Source: Paracoccus nototheniae (lineage in GTDB: Bacteria > Pseudomonadota > Alphaproteobacteria > Rhodobacterales > Rhodobacteraceae). Taken from it: a stretch of DNA of 60,566 nt. A model generated the notes under the pieces. It worked only from the letters and a program-made list of their open reading frames with translations, ran no database searches and had not been told where the DNA came from. The DNA is taken from the NCBI RefSeq assembly GCF_004335005.1, contig NZ_RQRT01000018.1, forward strand, positions 1 to 60,566, given 5' to 3'. Both the position numbers and the translations under genes were made by a program. Numbering within the stretch: position 1 is the first letter of the stretch; each line of letters starts with the position of its first letter. Of the stretch, positions 1 through 8,587 are shown piece after piece.

Positions 1-125
1 CATGTTCGGCAGGCTCAAGGATTGGAGGCGCGTGGCAACGCGATATGACAGATGTCCGAAGATCTTCCTCTCGGCCATCGCCCTCGCAGCAACCGTCATC
101 TATTGGTTATGAATCCTGACCCTAG
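1..125 (+). mobile_element. IS5-family insertion sequence, 3' end only (cut by window edge)
   Basis: This is the transposase-3' end of an IS identical over this stretch to the end of the complete copy at 18805-19641. It finishes with the terminal CTAG shared by all copies here. Everything to the left of base 1 is missing, so only the outer 125 bp are seen. The IS lies outside the window and its transposase reads inward. Confidence 0.9.
2..112 (+). pseudogene. IS5-family transposase, C-terminal fragment at window edge
   Basis: The last 36 codons of the IS transposase are readable (from MFGRLKDW to VIYWL, then TGA). They match the C-terminus of the transposase on the minus strand at 18818-19207. 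The gene is partial because the window begins here; nothing in the visible part suggests that it is broken. The tail carries the usual hydrophobic end of IS427-group transposases. It is annotated as partial and not as an independent gene. Confidence 0.85.
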
Positions 126-309
126 CACCCTTCCCCTGGCGCAGGATCCAATCTTAAAGGCGCCAGATCGTCGGCGTTAGAACGACGGACGGCATCTGCA
201 TCGGCAGCCCGATGCACGGCAGGCACCCGCATCTATCTGCCCATCGGCCATTGACGCCCCTGACCGCAGAGTGAAGAAACAGACCATCAATCACGGGGGG
301 AAGCTTATC

Positions 310-1290
310 ATGATCCATCGTCAGACCCGCAGCGCGGCGGCCATCGCTACGTTCGTTGCCGGATGTGCCCTTTCCTCGGGTGCGATGGCGCAGGAGTGGC
401 CGACGGGGCCCGTCCATATCTTCGTGGGCTTTCCCGCAGGCTCTTCGCCCGACACGATCGCGCGCCTTGTCGCCGAGCCACTGGCCGAGGCGCTTGGCCA
501 GCCTGTCATTGTCGAGAACCGGCCCGGCGCGGGTGGCGTGATCGCGGTCAAGCAGATGCTGGCGCGCGGCGGCGACAGCTTCGGGATCAATATCAATGGC
601 CCGCTGACCACGGCGCAACGGCTGATCCCGGATCTGGGCTATGATCCGGCGACCGACATCGCCCCGGTGGGCCTGATCGCAACCAGCCCGCTGGTGCTGG
701 CCGTGGGTGCCGATTTTCCGGCCGATGATCTGGCCTCGTTCATCGAGGCGGCCCGTGCCGAGCCCGAGGCGATCAGCTATGGCTCGGTCGGCGAAGGCTC
801 GGGCGCGCATCTGACGGTCGAGCTGTTTGCCGATGCCGCCGGGGTCCAGCTGTTTCACATCCCATTCCAGAGCTATGCCGAAGTGACCACCTCGATTCTG
901 GGGGGAGAGATCGACAGCGGCTTCATGGCCCCGTCGGCGGCGCTGCCGCAGGTCGAGGCGGGGTCAATGAAGATGTTGGGTGTCACTTCGGTCGAGCCCT
1001 TCGCCCAGGTGCCGGACGTGCCGGTGATGGCGGGCGCCGCAGGACTGCCCGACGACTTCCGTGCCGAGCTGTGGAACGCCTTCATCGCACCCACCGACAC
1101 CGATCCCGCCATCATCGAACGCCTCAACGTCGAACTGAACCAGATCCTTGCGGATGAGGGTGTGCGTGATCGGCTGCTGGCCATGGGCTGGCAGGCAGAG
1201 CCGGGCACGCCCGCCGATTTGTCGCAGCGGATCGAGGATGACACCGCCCTCTGGGGCGGCGTGATCGACGCTGTCCAGACTGCGAACTGA
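310..1290 (+). CDS. tctC: Tripartite tricarboxylate transporter substrate-binding protein (TctC/Bug family)
   Basis: This is a periplasmic solute receptor of 326 residues, the usual Bug-family length. An N-terminal signal peptide runs to about residue 28, with a cleavage site after AMA. The mature protein opens with the family pattern of a short beta strand followed by VGFPAGSSPDTIARL and then VIVENRPGAGG, which are Bug hallmarks. The ATG at 310 is preferred over an in-frame GTG at 271 because a GGGGGGAAG ribosome-binding site lies 7-8 bases upstream. The genes for the two membrane subunits follow at once, so this is one TctCBA operon. The ligand is probably a carboxylate, but Bug proteins vary widely and the substrate cannot be read from sequence. 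No TctDE two-component pair is adjacent. Confidence 0.93.
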   Translation: MIHRQTRSAAAIATFVAGCALSSGAMAQEWPTGPVHIFVGFPAGSSPDTIARLVAEPLAEALGQPVIVENRPGAGGVIAVKQMLARGGDSFGININGPLTTAQRLIPDLGYDPATDIAPVGLIATSPLVLAVGADFPADDLASFIEAARAEPEAISYGSVGEGSGAHLTVELFADAAGVQLFHIPFQSYAEVTTSILGGEIDSGFMAPSAALPQVEAGSMKMLGVTSVEPFAQVPDVPVMAGAAGLPDDFRAELWNAFIAPTDTDPAIIERLNVELNQILADEGVRDRLLAMGWQAEPGTPADLSQRIEDDTALWGGVIDAVQTAN

Positions 1291-1302
1291 TCCGGATCGC
1301 CG

Positions 1303-1752
1303 ATGCGCCGCGATCCATACGATCTGGCCTGGGGTGGCCTTCTGGGGCTGACGGGGCTGGTGGTCGCCGGATATGCTTGGGCCAGTTACGACATGGGCAG
1401 CCTGCGGCGAATGGGCCCCGGCGTCTTTCCGGTGACACTTGGGCTGCTGCTGGCCGTGTTTGGCGGGCTGATCGCCGTTCCGGCAATGGAGCGGCCGGTC
1501 CGGCGCCAACCCTTCGCATGGCCCGAGACCATCGCCGTCATCGCGGCGCTTCTGACCTTTGGGCTGCTTCTTGAAAGGCTGGGCGTGCTATTGACGACTG
1601 CCGCGACGGTGCTGATCGCCAGCTCGGTCGCCCCGCGTCGCGGACTTGGTTGGCGGCTGACGCTGACGCTGGCAGTCACCGCGCTGGTCTGGCTGGTCTT
1701 TGTGCGCGGTCTGAACATGTCGCTGCCCGTCTGGCCGGGAGCGGTGCGATGA
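1303..1752 (+). CDS. tctB: Tripartite tricarboxylate transporter small permease (TctB family)
   Basis: A 149-residue membrane protein with four predicted hydrophobic segments, the usual TctB layout. The N-terminal part contains the family feature of a first membrane helix followed by MGPGVFPVTLG, which begins the second helix. It forms the small integral subunit that pairs with the large TctA channel for sodium- or proton-driven carboxylate uptake. It starts 12 bases after the stop of the receptor gene, and its own stop overlaps the ATG of the next gene (ATGA), consistent with translational coupling. The family assignment rests on position and topology as well as sequence, because TctB proteins are poorly conserved. 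Confidence 0.88.
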   Translation: MRRDPYDLAWGGLLGLTGLVVAGYAWASYDMGSLRRMGPGVFPVTLGLLLAVFGGLIAVPAMERPVRRQPFAWPETIAVIAALLTFGLLLERLGVLLTTAATVLIASSVAPRRGLGWRLTLTLAVTALVWLVFVRGLNMSLPVWPGAVR

Positions 1753-3254
1753 ACACGCTGGACGGTCTTGCGCATGGATTGGCCGTGGCGCTGCAACCCT
1801 CGGTGCTGATCTACAGCCTGCTGGGCGCGGTGCTGGGCACGCTGGTGGGCGTGCTGCCGGGGATCGGCGCGATGGCGGCCATCACCCTGCTGCTGCCGAT
1901 CACCTATTACATCTCGTCCGAGGCGGCGCTGGCGATGCTGGCGGCGGTCTATTACGGCGCGCAATACGGCGGGGCGGTGGCCTCGATCCTGCTGCGGCTG
2001 CCCGGAACACCGCAATCGGTGGTCACCACCCTGGACGGATATCCAATGGCGCAACAGGGCCGGGCGGGGGTCGCGCTGTTCACGGCGATGATCTCGTCCT
2101 TTGCGGGCTCGATGCTGGGGATCGTTATTCTGGTCGTGCTGGCGGGGTGGCTCAGCGGTCTTGCGACCAGCTTTGGTGCGGCCGATTATGCCGCGATGAT
2201 GGTGATGGGACTGGTTGCCGCCTGCACCATCGGCGAGGGGCGGCTGGCCAAGAGTCTTGCGATGGTCGTGCTGGGCATCATTCTGGGCTGCGTTGGCACC
2301 GACGTGAACTCCGGCGTGCAGCGATTTACCTTCGGGCAGGTCCAGCTGCTGGACGGCATCAATCTGGTTGCGCTGGCCATGGGCCTCTTCGGTCTGGCCG
2401 AGATCATCGGGAATATCCGCAAGGCCGAGCAGGACGGTCCGCCCCCCCGCGTCAGTCTGCGGCAGCTGGTTCCGACGCGCGACGATCTGCGCAGGATGGT
2501 CGCGCCCATCACGCGCGGCACCCTTCTGGGAGGCTTTTTCGGGGCTCTGCCCGGCACCGGCTCGACCATCTCGTCCTTCCTCAGCTATGCGCTGGAGCGG
2601 CGCGTGGCCCGCCATCCCGAACGCTTTGGCAAGGGCGCGATCGAGGGCATCGCGGGACCAGAATCGGCCAACAATTCGGCCTCGATCACAGCTTTTGTGC
2701 CGACTCTGACCCTTGGCATTCCCGGCGATCCAATCATGGCGCTGATGCTGGGCGCGCTGGTTATCCACGGTATCCAGCCCGGCCCGCTGATGCTGGATGC
2801 ACATCCCGATATGTTCTGGGGTCTGGTTGTCAGCTTCGGGATCGGTAACCTGTTCCTGCTATTCCTGAACCTGCCACTGATCGGGATCTGGGTATCGATG
2901 CTGCGCATCCCGTTTCGCTTTCTGTATCCTGCAATCATCATCTTCGTCTGTCTGGGGGTCTACTCGGTGCGCGGATCGACCTTCGATATCGCCATGGTCG
3001 CTGCGATCGGTGTCATAGGCTACGCGCTTACGCAGGCGGCCTTCAGCCCGGCCCTGCTGCTATTGGGGTTCGTGCTGGGCCCACTGATCGAGACCAATTT
3101 GCGCCGCGCCCTGCTTGTTTCGCGCGGCGATCCGATGATCTTCGTCGAGCGTCCCATCTCTTGCGGCTTCGTGATCGCGACGACAGCGTTGCTGGTTTAC
3201 GGCTTCGTAAAGCAAGGACGCCGCAGAGCCGGCAGCATCGGCGCTAGCGATTAG
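1749..3254 (+). CDS. tctA: Tripartite tricarboxylate transporter large permease (TctA family)
   Basis: A 501-residue polytopic membrane protein, the standard TctA length, with about 11-12 hydrophobic segments. Family motifs include GVLPGIGAMAAITLLLP near residue 36, YYGAQYGGAVASILLRLPGT near residue 75 and the glycine-rich GALPGTGSTISSFLSYALER in the second half, followed by GPESANNSASITAFVPTLTLGIPG. The start is placed at the ATG overlapping the tctB stop; the frame is open further upstream but would run deep into tctB. It forms the transport channel of the TctCBA importer. A 180-bp gap separates it from the convergent gene to its right. Confidence 0.95.
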   Translation: MNTLDGLAHGLAVALQPSVLIYSLLGAVLGTLVGVLPGIGAMAAITLLLPITYYISSEAALAMLAAVYYGAQYGGAVASILLRLPGTPQSVVTTLDGYPMAQQGRAGVALFTAMISSFAGSMLGIVILVVLAGWLSGLATSFGAADYAAMMVMGLVAACTIGEGRLAKSLAMVVLGIILGCVGTDVNSGVQRFTFGQVQLLDGINLVALAMGLFGLAEIIGNIRKAEQDGPPPRVSLRQLVPTRDDLRRMVAPITRGTLLGGFFGALPGTGSTISSFLSYALERRVARHPERFGKGAIEGIAGPESANNSASITAFVPTLTLGIPGDPIMALMLGALVIHGIQPGPLMLDAHPDMFWGLVVSFGIGNLFLLFLNLPLIGIWVSMLRIPFRFLYPAIIIFVCLGVYSVRGSTFDIAMVAAIGVIGYALTQAAFSPALLLLGFVLGPLIETNLRRALLVSRGDPMIFVERPISCGFVIATTALLVYGFVKQGRRRAGSIGASD

Positions 3255-3438
3255 CAAACAGGCTGGCGGCCAGAGTAAGGGCTGGTCTTGCCGTTCGTTA
3301 CGGCGCGCTGCTTCACATGGTGCCCCTTGAGAGCCCAAAATCGCGCTGGCGAAGGCTCGGCCCAATCTGCTGCTTGCAAAGATGGGCGGAACGGCGTGCG
3401 GTGGGCGGAGGCGCGTATTCGCGCACCCGCCTGTTTCC

Positions 3439-4458
3439 TTATTCCGCTTGAAGGCCTTCGGAAAACCGGACCCAGTCCCCTATAATCATCGTCGCAAACG
3501 CATTCCCCACGCGAAAGGCGTTCTCGGTCGCGGGGCCGAAGCCGCCCGAGGTGGCCGACAGCGAGGCCGCCGTATCCTGCCCTTCATGTGCGCGGTCGAA
3601 ATTCGAAGCGGTGCGCAGCACGGCCACGCGATCCATGTCCAGCCGTCCCGCTTCGGCGGCGCGGGACAGGGCGGTGAGGGTGGCGTTATCTTCCATCTGG
3701 CTCATGCAATAGTCGGCAGCACCGTCGGTCAGAACGGCGGTGTGATCGGCGACTTCCGCGGCAAGCGTTGCGCCGTGCCAATAGGTGTCCGCCGAGACCG
3801 ACGCGCAGACCATCACCTGCGGCGCGGCCTTGGCGGCATCCTGGGTGTAGTTGGCGCGATAGGCGGCGGCGTCCTCGCTGTCGGCCAGCTCGACATCCTT
3901 CGTGGCCTCCAAGGCAGCGGCGACAAGGGCGGGGTTCAGGGTGAAGACCTCGCTGCCCGCCGTCCATCCGGGCTTTTCGCCGGGGGCCTTGGCGCCCAGT
4001 TCGACGATCTGGCTGCTCCAGTCGTCAGGCGCATCGCGGCTGTCGATGCGGTGGACCAGCCCCGCATCCACGATATGATCGGCCCATGCCGCCGAGCCGA
4101 GTGTGCCATTCGTCGGATCGACGCCGGCAATCCCTGCGACCAGCACATAGGTCTGGGACAGGTCCAGCTGGTCGGAAAAGCCCACCGCCATCGCCGAACT
4201 GGCGGCATTGGCATAGCCCATGGTCGTGGTCATCACGCACAGGTCCGCATTGCAGGACAGCGCGTCGTAGTCCTTGGGCAGGCCGGGGACGGTGATGGTG
4301 TCGGGCAGGTCCAGATTGTCCAGCCAAGGCGCTGCCTCCGCCTCGAACATGGCCATCACCAGAACCTTGGGGGCAAAGGGCTCGGCTGCGGCCAGCACGG
4401 GCGTGGCGGTCAGCAACGTCGCAAGGGCAGCGCTGCAGGCAAGGGGGGTGGGGATCAT
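3439..4458 (-). CDS. Purine nucleoside permease family protein (NUP)
   Basis: A 339-residue protein with a signal peptide (cleavage near ATPVLA, residue 23) and the NUP-family body: KVLVMAMFEAEAAPW, then the phosphorylase-like stretches TTTMGYANAASSAMAVG and VAGIAGVDPTNGTLGSAAWAD. NUP proteins were first described as yeast nucleoside permeases, but they have no membrane segments beyond the signal and resemble purine nucleoside phosphorylases, so a periplasmic nucleoside-binding or nucleoside-cleaving role is more plausible. A GGAG ribosome-binding site precedes the ATG by about 7 bases. It is convergent with tctA and lies next to a decayed ABC receptor gene, so it may once have belonged to a nucleobase uptake cluster. 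The family call is firm; the molecular role is not. Confidence 0.85.
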   Translation of the reverse strand: MIPTPLACSAALATLLTATPVLAAAEPFAPKVLVMAMFEAEAAPWLDNLDLPDTITVPGLPKDYDALSCNADLCVMTTTMGYANAASSAMAVGFSDQLDLSQTYVLVAGIAGVDPTNGTLGSAAWADHIVDAGLVHRIDSRDAPDDWSSQIVELGAKAPGEKPGWTAGSEVFTLNPALVAAALEATKDVELADSEDAAAYRANYTQDAAKAAPQVMVCASVSADTYWHGATLAAEVADHTAVLTDGAADYCMSQMEDNATLTALSRAAEAGRLDMDRVAVLRTASNFDRAHEGQDTAASLSATSGGFGPATENAFRVGNAFATMIIGDWVRFSEGLQAE

Positions 4459-4626
4459 CGTTCGTCTCCGGGTGAAGGGCTGGACCGGACCTATCGCGGC
4501 GGGGTCATGCTCGCCAGAGGCAAGGGTGGGGCGCGTCCTGCCGTGGCAGGTCTATGTCCTTGAAGGTTGCAATATGTGCAATTTTGAGGCGGCAGGAGGG
4601 GGTGCCCACCGGCCGCCAACAAAGCG

Positions 4627-4989
4627 TCAGTCCAGAGCGACGGCATCCGGGGCTGCGGCGACCAGAGGGGCAGGGGCGATGAAGGCCGCGATATCCTCGG
4701 TCGTGGGGATATCGGCGCGCAAGACACCTTGGCCGACGATCCATGTGGCCTCGCTGACCAGCGGGTCTAGCAGGTCGCGGTTCAGGATCGTTCCGAACTC
4801 CATATCCGCCCACATCCCATGCAGCGCCTCAACCGAGACGTTGCCGCTGCGCGAGGCCGAGACCGCCTCGGCTGCCGCCTGCGGGTGGGCGGCGACATCG
4901 GCATCGGCGCGAACGAGGGTGCCTAAGAAGGTGGTCAGATCCGCCCTGCGCGTCAGTATGTCTGAATCGATGAGCGGCAGGTGCGCCTG
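4627..4989 (-). pseudogene. Remnant of an ABC transporter substrate-binding protein (NMT1/THI5-like), 5'-truncated
   Basis: About 120 codons of an open frame resemble the C-terminal lobe of NMT1/THI5-like receptors: LPLIDSDILTRRADLTTFLGTLVRADADVAAHP, then a helix-rich stretch and FGTILNRDLLDPL before the stop. An in-frame TAG at 4990-4992 and the loss of recognisable sequence upstream show that the N-terminal two thirds, including any signal peptide, are gone. No good ribosome-binding site precedes the internal methionine. It is therefore called a decayed fragment. Receptors of this family bind thiamine precursors, nitrate, sulfonates or pyrimidines. Confidence 0.65.
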
Positions 4990-5048
4990 CTATTGCCTTG
5001 GTGAATGCCAATTCGACCTAAGCCGATCTGGGACGCTCAAGTCTTCGG

Positions 5049-5174
5049 ATGGCAACGGCAGCCTCGTCCCGCATAAGAGACGCCGCCGGTTCGATCTCGC
5101 TACGTCGTGCTACAAGGTCTGCTTCGGGGAATGCGCTACAGCGCCAGTGAAGCGTCGACCGTCCGCTATGGGCC
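5049..5174 (+). repeat. Dispersed degenerate repeat, copy 1
   Basis: A unit of about 125 bp beginning near CAACGGCAGCCTCGTCCCGC and ending with CGACCGTCCGCTATGGGCC (5156-5174). The same head and tail recur at 17041-17166, and tail-only or more divergent copies occur at 14726, 14888, 14973 (inverted) and 18767. No protein-coding sense is evident. Confidence 0.6.
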
Positions 5175-5266
5175 GCCTGTGCCGCTGAGATCCTCCTTTG
5201 AAGCTGAGGGCCCACTCCCAAGCTCGCTGACTGCCCAACAGACAGGCTGGTCGGTTCCGTATTTTC

Positions 5267-5315
5267 GACATGTTGTTACTGCATAATTGACATGTTCAAT
5301 TCTGATGCCATCATC
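5267..5315 (+). promoter_or_regulatory. Putative promoter and operator of the GntR/peptide-ABC operon
   Basis: TTGACA at 5287-5292 and CATCAT at 5309-5314 are separated by 16 bases, a reasonable housekeeping promoter. Two direct repeats GACATGTT (5267-5274 and 5289-5296) are 22 bp apart, and the second overlaps the -35 box, as expected for an autorepressor site. Transcription would begin close to the ATG at 5321, and no ribosome-binding site is visible, so the message may be leaderless. Confidence 0.4.
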
Positions 5316-5320
5316 GACTC

Positions 5321-6124
5321 ATGTATGACAAGCAGTCCCCTTTCTCAGTGACCAAACTGCCCGGACGGCGTGACAGCTTGTCCGACAGCGCCTATGCAAC
5401 GCTTCGCGCCGCCATCATCGAATGCCAGATCTCTCCAGGACGGGCCGTGTCAGAGGCCGAGCTTAGTGCAAGGTTCGCGTTCGGACTGGCAGCCGTGCGC
5501 GCTGCGGTGATGTGGCTGACGGCGTCGGGATGGATTGCGCCCGACGGTCGGCGGGGCTCTGTCATCCTGCCAGTTTCGGCTGCGCATTTGGCTGATCTGA
5601 GTGTGTCACGGCGGTGCCTTGAACCGGCGCTGCTTCATCATATGCCGCCATCTGACCTCGGCACGGAACTGCGTTTGCGCGCTGCTGTCCATCAGGCGGC
5701 AACCGCTCAGGGCGCGGGGCCAAACCGACAGACGCTGCTGCATCAGGAGCGGGCCTTGATGGTGCTGGTCGCTCAGGCGGTCGCGGCACCCCGCATCAGG
5801 GGTTGGCTGATCGACACATGGGAGCTGTGTCTGCGCGCCGACCGCCATCTGGAACAGTGTTTCGGCATATCGCGCGAAGCTTTGCCGCTGCCTGGGCTGG
5901 CGGTGGCGGTGGCGGATGGCGATGCCCCGGCGACGACAGCTTTGCTGGAGCAGATGCGCCACGCCTTCGACCTTCGGGTGTCGCGGGCGCTGGCCCGCAG
6001 TGCCACTCCCTTGTTGGTAGCCCCTGAATCTCCGCAACAGGCGCGCCGTGGCATGGCACACACCACTGACCCACGGCCTGAAACTGCCCCCAAACCGCGT
6101 TCCACCAAAGGAGATCCGGCATGA
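5321..6124 (+). CDS. GntR-family transcriptional regulator (FadR/FCD-like)
   Basis: A 267-residue regulator. Residues about 15-75 form the GntR winged helix (LSDSAYATLRAAIIECQISPGRAVSEAELSARF then a recognition helix), followed by a helical FCD-like ligand-binding domain to about residue 225. The extreme C-terminus is proline- and threonine-rich and probably disordered. Its stop overlaps the ATG of the receptor gene (ATGA at 6121), so it is co-translated with the transport operon it probably controls. A canonical AAGGAGA ribosome-binding site for the next gene lies inside its last codons. The recognition region (FAFGLAAVRAAVMWL) departs from the usual SRTPVREAL motif, so it may read an unusual operator. 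The effector is unknown and is presumably the imported substrate or a product. Confidence 0.82.
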   Translation: MYDKQSPFSVTKLPGRRDSLSDSAYATLRAAIIECQISPGRAVSEAELSARFAFGLAAVRAAVMWLTASGWIAPDGRRGSVILPVSAAHLADLSVSRRCLEPALLHHMPPSDLGTELRLRAAVHQAATAQGAGPNRQTLLHQERALMVLVAQAVAAPRIRGWLIDTWELCLRADRHLEQCFGISREALPLPGLAVAVADGDAPATTALLEQMRHAFDLRVSRALARSATPLLVAPESPQQARRGMAHTTDPRPETAPKPRSTKGDPA

Positions 6125-7629
6125 GACTTGTTCCCAACACGCTGTTCGTCGCCATGTTGGCCGCGACCACGGCCCTGACGGCCCCCTCGGTTGCGCTGGC
6201 CGATGCCGAACGGCTGGTCGTCGATCTGGTCAATGAACCGACCACGCTGGACCCGCATCTGCAGTGGAACCCCGACAGCTACTACGTCTATCGCAACATC
6301 TTCGACAATCTTCTGACGCGCGACGACGAGGGCCAGATTGTTCCCCAGATCGCCACCGAATGGGAGCAGGTGTCAGACACCGAGACCGTGTTCACCATCC
6401 GCGACGATGTTCTGTTTCATGATGGCAGCCCGCTGACCGCCGAGGATGTGGTGTTCTCTGTCCAGCGCATCACCGACCCGGAATTCGGTTCGCCGCAGCT
6501 GTCGCAGTTCGAAAGCATCACCAACGCCGAGGTGCTGGAGGACGGTCGTGTCAAGCTGACCACCGCAACCGGCTATCCGGCGTTGTTTGCGCAACTGGTC
6601 AAGCTGTCCATCGTGCCAAAGGCTGTCGTGGAGGAACTGGGGCGCGAGGCGTTCAATCTGGCCCCGGTCGGTTCCGGCCCTTACCGGTTCGACAGCTGGC
6701 AGCGCGGGGTCGAGGTCGGCCTGGTGCGCAACGACGATTATTGGGGCGATGCGGGGGCATTTCCGGCGGCAGTCTTTCGCGCCGTGCCCGATGCCTCGAC
6801 CCGGGTGGCGAACCTGACCTCGGGGGCGTCGGATCTGGTGGTGGGCATGGACCCTGATCTGGCCCTGCAGCTTGAGGCCGCTGATGGCGTCAGCCCCCTG
6901 TCGGCGCTGACCGAACGGGTCGCCTATCTGTCCGTGAACCGTGCAAAGCCGGGGCTGGACGATGTCCGCCTGCGCCGCGCCATCGCCCATGCCATCGACC
7001 GTGAATTGCTGGTCGAGGGGCTGCTGGGCGGTTTCGACAACCCTGTCGGCCAGATGCTGACCCCTGCCCATGTGGGCTGGGTTGAGGGAATGGAGGGCGT
7101 GCCCTATGACCCGGACGCAGCCCGCGCCCTGATCGCCGAGATTGGCGAACCTGCGACGCGGCCCCTCGGGTTCGCCACCTCGCCGGTCTTTGACCAGCGT
7201 ATCGTCCAGGCGATCCAGCAGATGCTGGGCGATGTCGGCCTGACGGTCGAGATCGAGATGACCGACATGGCCACCTATCTGCAGAAATCGCAAAGCGCGC
7301 CCGAAGATGCCCCCGATATGGGCTTTGGTCGCTGGTCCTGCGCCTGTCAGGATGCGGATGGGGTTCTGTATCCGCTGCTGCATTCCAGCTCGTCCTGGTC
7401 GCGGGTCCGCGATGACGATCTGGATGCGCTGCTGGAAAGCGCGCGTTCTGAAATGGATCCCGACGCCCGGCTGGCGCTGTATGGGCAGGTTCATGAGTGG
7501 GTCGCCGCCGAGGTGCCGCAGGTGCCGCTGTATCAGGCCGCGATCCTTTACGGCGCCTCGGACAATCTGGACTGGACGCCAACCTCGAATGAAAGCCTGT
7601 TCCTGAACCGGATGGGTTGGTCGGAATGA
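6121..7629 (+). CDS. ABC transporter substrate-binding protein, peptide/opine class (SBP_bac_5)
   Basis: A 502-residue periplasmic receptor of the DppA/OppA class (family 5 extracellular solute-binding proteins). A signal peptide ends near residue 27 (VALA). Early motifs ERLVVDLVNEPTTLDPHLQ and SYYVYRNIFDNLL, and later GSGPYRFDSWQRG and RRAIAHAIDRE, are typical of the family. The start uses a strong AAGGAGA site 5-6 bases upstream and overlaps the regulator stop. Two permeases follow directly, with two ATPases at the operon end, so this is the receptor of a complete Dpp-type importer. The enzymes inside the operon suggest a peptide-like or amide-containing ligand; that substrate is inference. 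Confidence 0.93.
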   Translation: MRLVPNTLFVAMLAATTALTAPSVALADAERLVVDLVNEPTTLDPHLQWNPDSYYVYRNIFDNLLTRDDEGQIVPQIATEWEQVSDTETVFTIRDDVLFHDGSPLTAEDVVFSVQRITDPEFGSPQLSQFESITNAEVLEDGRVKLTTATGYPALFAQLVKLSIVPKAVVEELGREAFNLAPVGSGPYRFDSWQRGVEVGLVRNDDYWGDAGAFPAAVFRAVPDASTRVANLTSGASDLVVGMDPDLALQLEAADGVSPLSALTERVAYLSVNRAKPGLDDVRLRRAIAHAIDRELLVEGLLGGFDNPVGQMLTPAHVGWVEGMEGVPYDPDAARALIAEIGEPATRPLGFATSPVFDQRIVQAIQQMLGDVGLTVEIEMTDMATYLQKSQSAPEDAPDMGFGRWSCACQDADGVLYPLLHSSSSWSRVRDDDLDALLESARSEMDPDARLALYGQVHEWVAAEVPQVPLYQAAILYGASDNLDWTPTSNESLFLNRMGWSE

Positions 7630-7660
7630 TCCCCGCCCGCGCCCCCGGAATGGTTGCGCG

Positions 7661-8587
7661 ATGAGCCGGTTTCTGGCCCGGCGCCTGATGCAGGCACTGA
7701 TCTCGATCCTTGGGGTCACGGCGCTGATCTTTTTCCTGCAGCGTCTGGCGGGCGATCCGGTCCTGCTGATGGTGTCCGAGGGCGCCAGCCAACAGGCTAT
7801 CGACGCGCTGCGCGCCAATCTTGGGTTTGACCGGCCTGTGCTGGTCCAGTTCACCGATTACATGTCGGATCTGGCGCGGTTCGATTTTGGCCAGTCTGTC
7901 GTCCAGCAGGTGCCGGTCGTCGACATCATCGGATCGCGGCTGCCCTATACGATCTGGCTGGCGGGGGTGGCTTTGCTGCTGGCGCTTGGGATCGGTGCGC
8001 CGCTTGGGGTGTTCATGGCAATGCGCCGCGATCATCCGCTGAGCCGCCTTGGCATGGGGTTCGTGCTGGCTGGCCAAAGCCTGCCCACGTTCTGGAGTGG
8101 GGTGCTGCTGATCTTGCTGTTCGCGGTGACCCTTGGCTGGCTGCCCGCCTCGGGCGCGCGAGAAACGCAAAGCGTCATCCTGCCCGCAATCTGTCTGTCG
8201 CTACTGAGCATGGCGACATTCGCCCGCGTAACCCGCACGGCGGTTCTGGACGAATTGTCCAAACCTTATATCCGCGCCGCCCGCGCCAAGGGTCTGTCGA
8301 TGGGTCAGGCCGTGCGCCGCCATGCGCTGCGCAACAGCGCCATTCCGGTGATCTCGATCGCGGCGCTGGAAATCGCCAACCTGCTGTCGGGTGCGGTCAT
8401 CGTGGAAACGGTCTTTGCCTGGCCCGGCCTTGGCCAGCTGACCATCCAGTCCATCGCCGCGCGCGATTTTCCCATCGTTCAGGCCATCGTGCTGCTGGGG
8501 GCCTTTGTATCGATCTTTCTCAATCTGGCGGCAGATCTGCTTTACAGCGCCGTCGATCCCCGCATCCGGCTGGAGGGGGGCAAATGA
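7661..8587 (+). CDS. Peptide ABC transporter permease (DppB-like)
   Basis: A 308-residue inner-membrane permease with six predicted membrane helices. The N-terminus MSRFLARRLMQALISILGVTALIFFLQRLAGDP is typical of the DppB/OppB subunit, whose first helix is followed by a periplasmic loop. The ATPase-coupling EAA-type loop is seen as PYIRAARAKGLSMGQAVRRHALRNSAIPVIS near residues 200-235. It partners the DppC-like gene, whose ATG overlaps its stop, and the two ATP-binding proteins at 12678 and 13649. The start ATG follows the receptor stop by 31 bases without a strong ribosome-binding site. Confidence 0.93.
   Translation: MSRFLARRLMQALISILGVTALIFFLQRLAGDPVLLMVSEGASQQAIDALRANLGFDRPVLVQFTDYMSDLARFDFGQSVVQQVPVVDIIGSRLPYTIWLAGVALLLALGIGAPLGVFMAMRRDHPLSRLGMGFVLAGQSLPTFWSGVLLILLFAVTLGWLPASGARETQSVILPAICLSLLSMATFARVTRTAVLDELSKPYIRAARAKGLSMGQAVRRHALRNSAIPVISIAALEIANLLSGAVIVETVFAWPGLGQLTIQSIAARDFPIVQAIVLLGAFVSIFLNLAADLLYSAVDPRIRLEGGK

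Larger units (their letters stand above)
4990..5320. other. Intergenic region with a dispersed repeat and the gntR control region
   Basis: No credible gene was seen. The left half (about 5049-5174) holds a copy of the dispersed repeat described separately. The right half is AT-richer and contains the promoter-like elements and GACATGTT direct repeats in front of the GntR-family gene at 5321. Confidence 0.6.

Noticed and set aside
1386..2804. 472-codon minus-strand frame across tctB-tctA
   Set aside because: Gln/His/Arg-rich translation typical of antisense of GC-rich membrane protein genes; the plus strand holds clear TctB and TctA.
3382..4563. 393-codon plus-strand frame opposite the NUP gene
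   Set aside because: It is the antisense shadow of the NUP-family gene, which has a signal peptide, family motifs and a ribosome-binding site.
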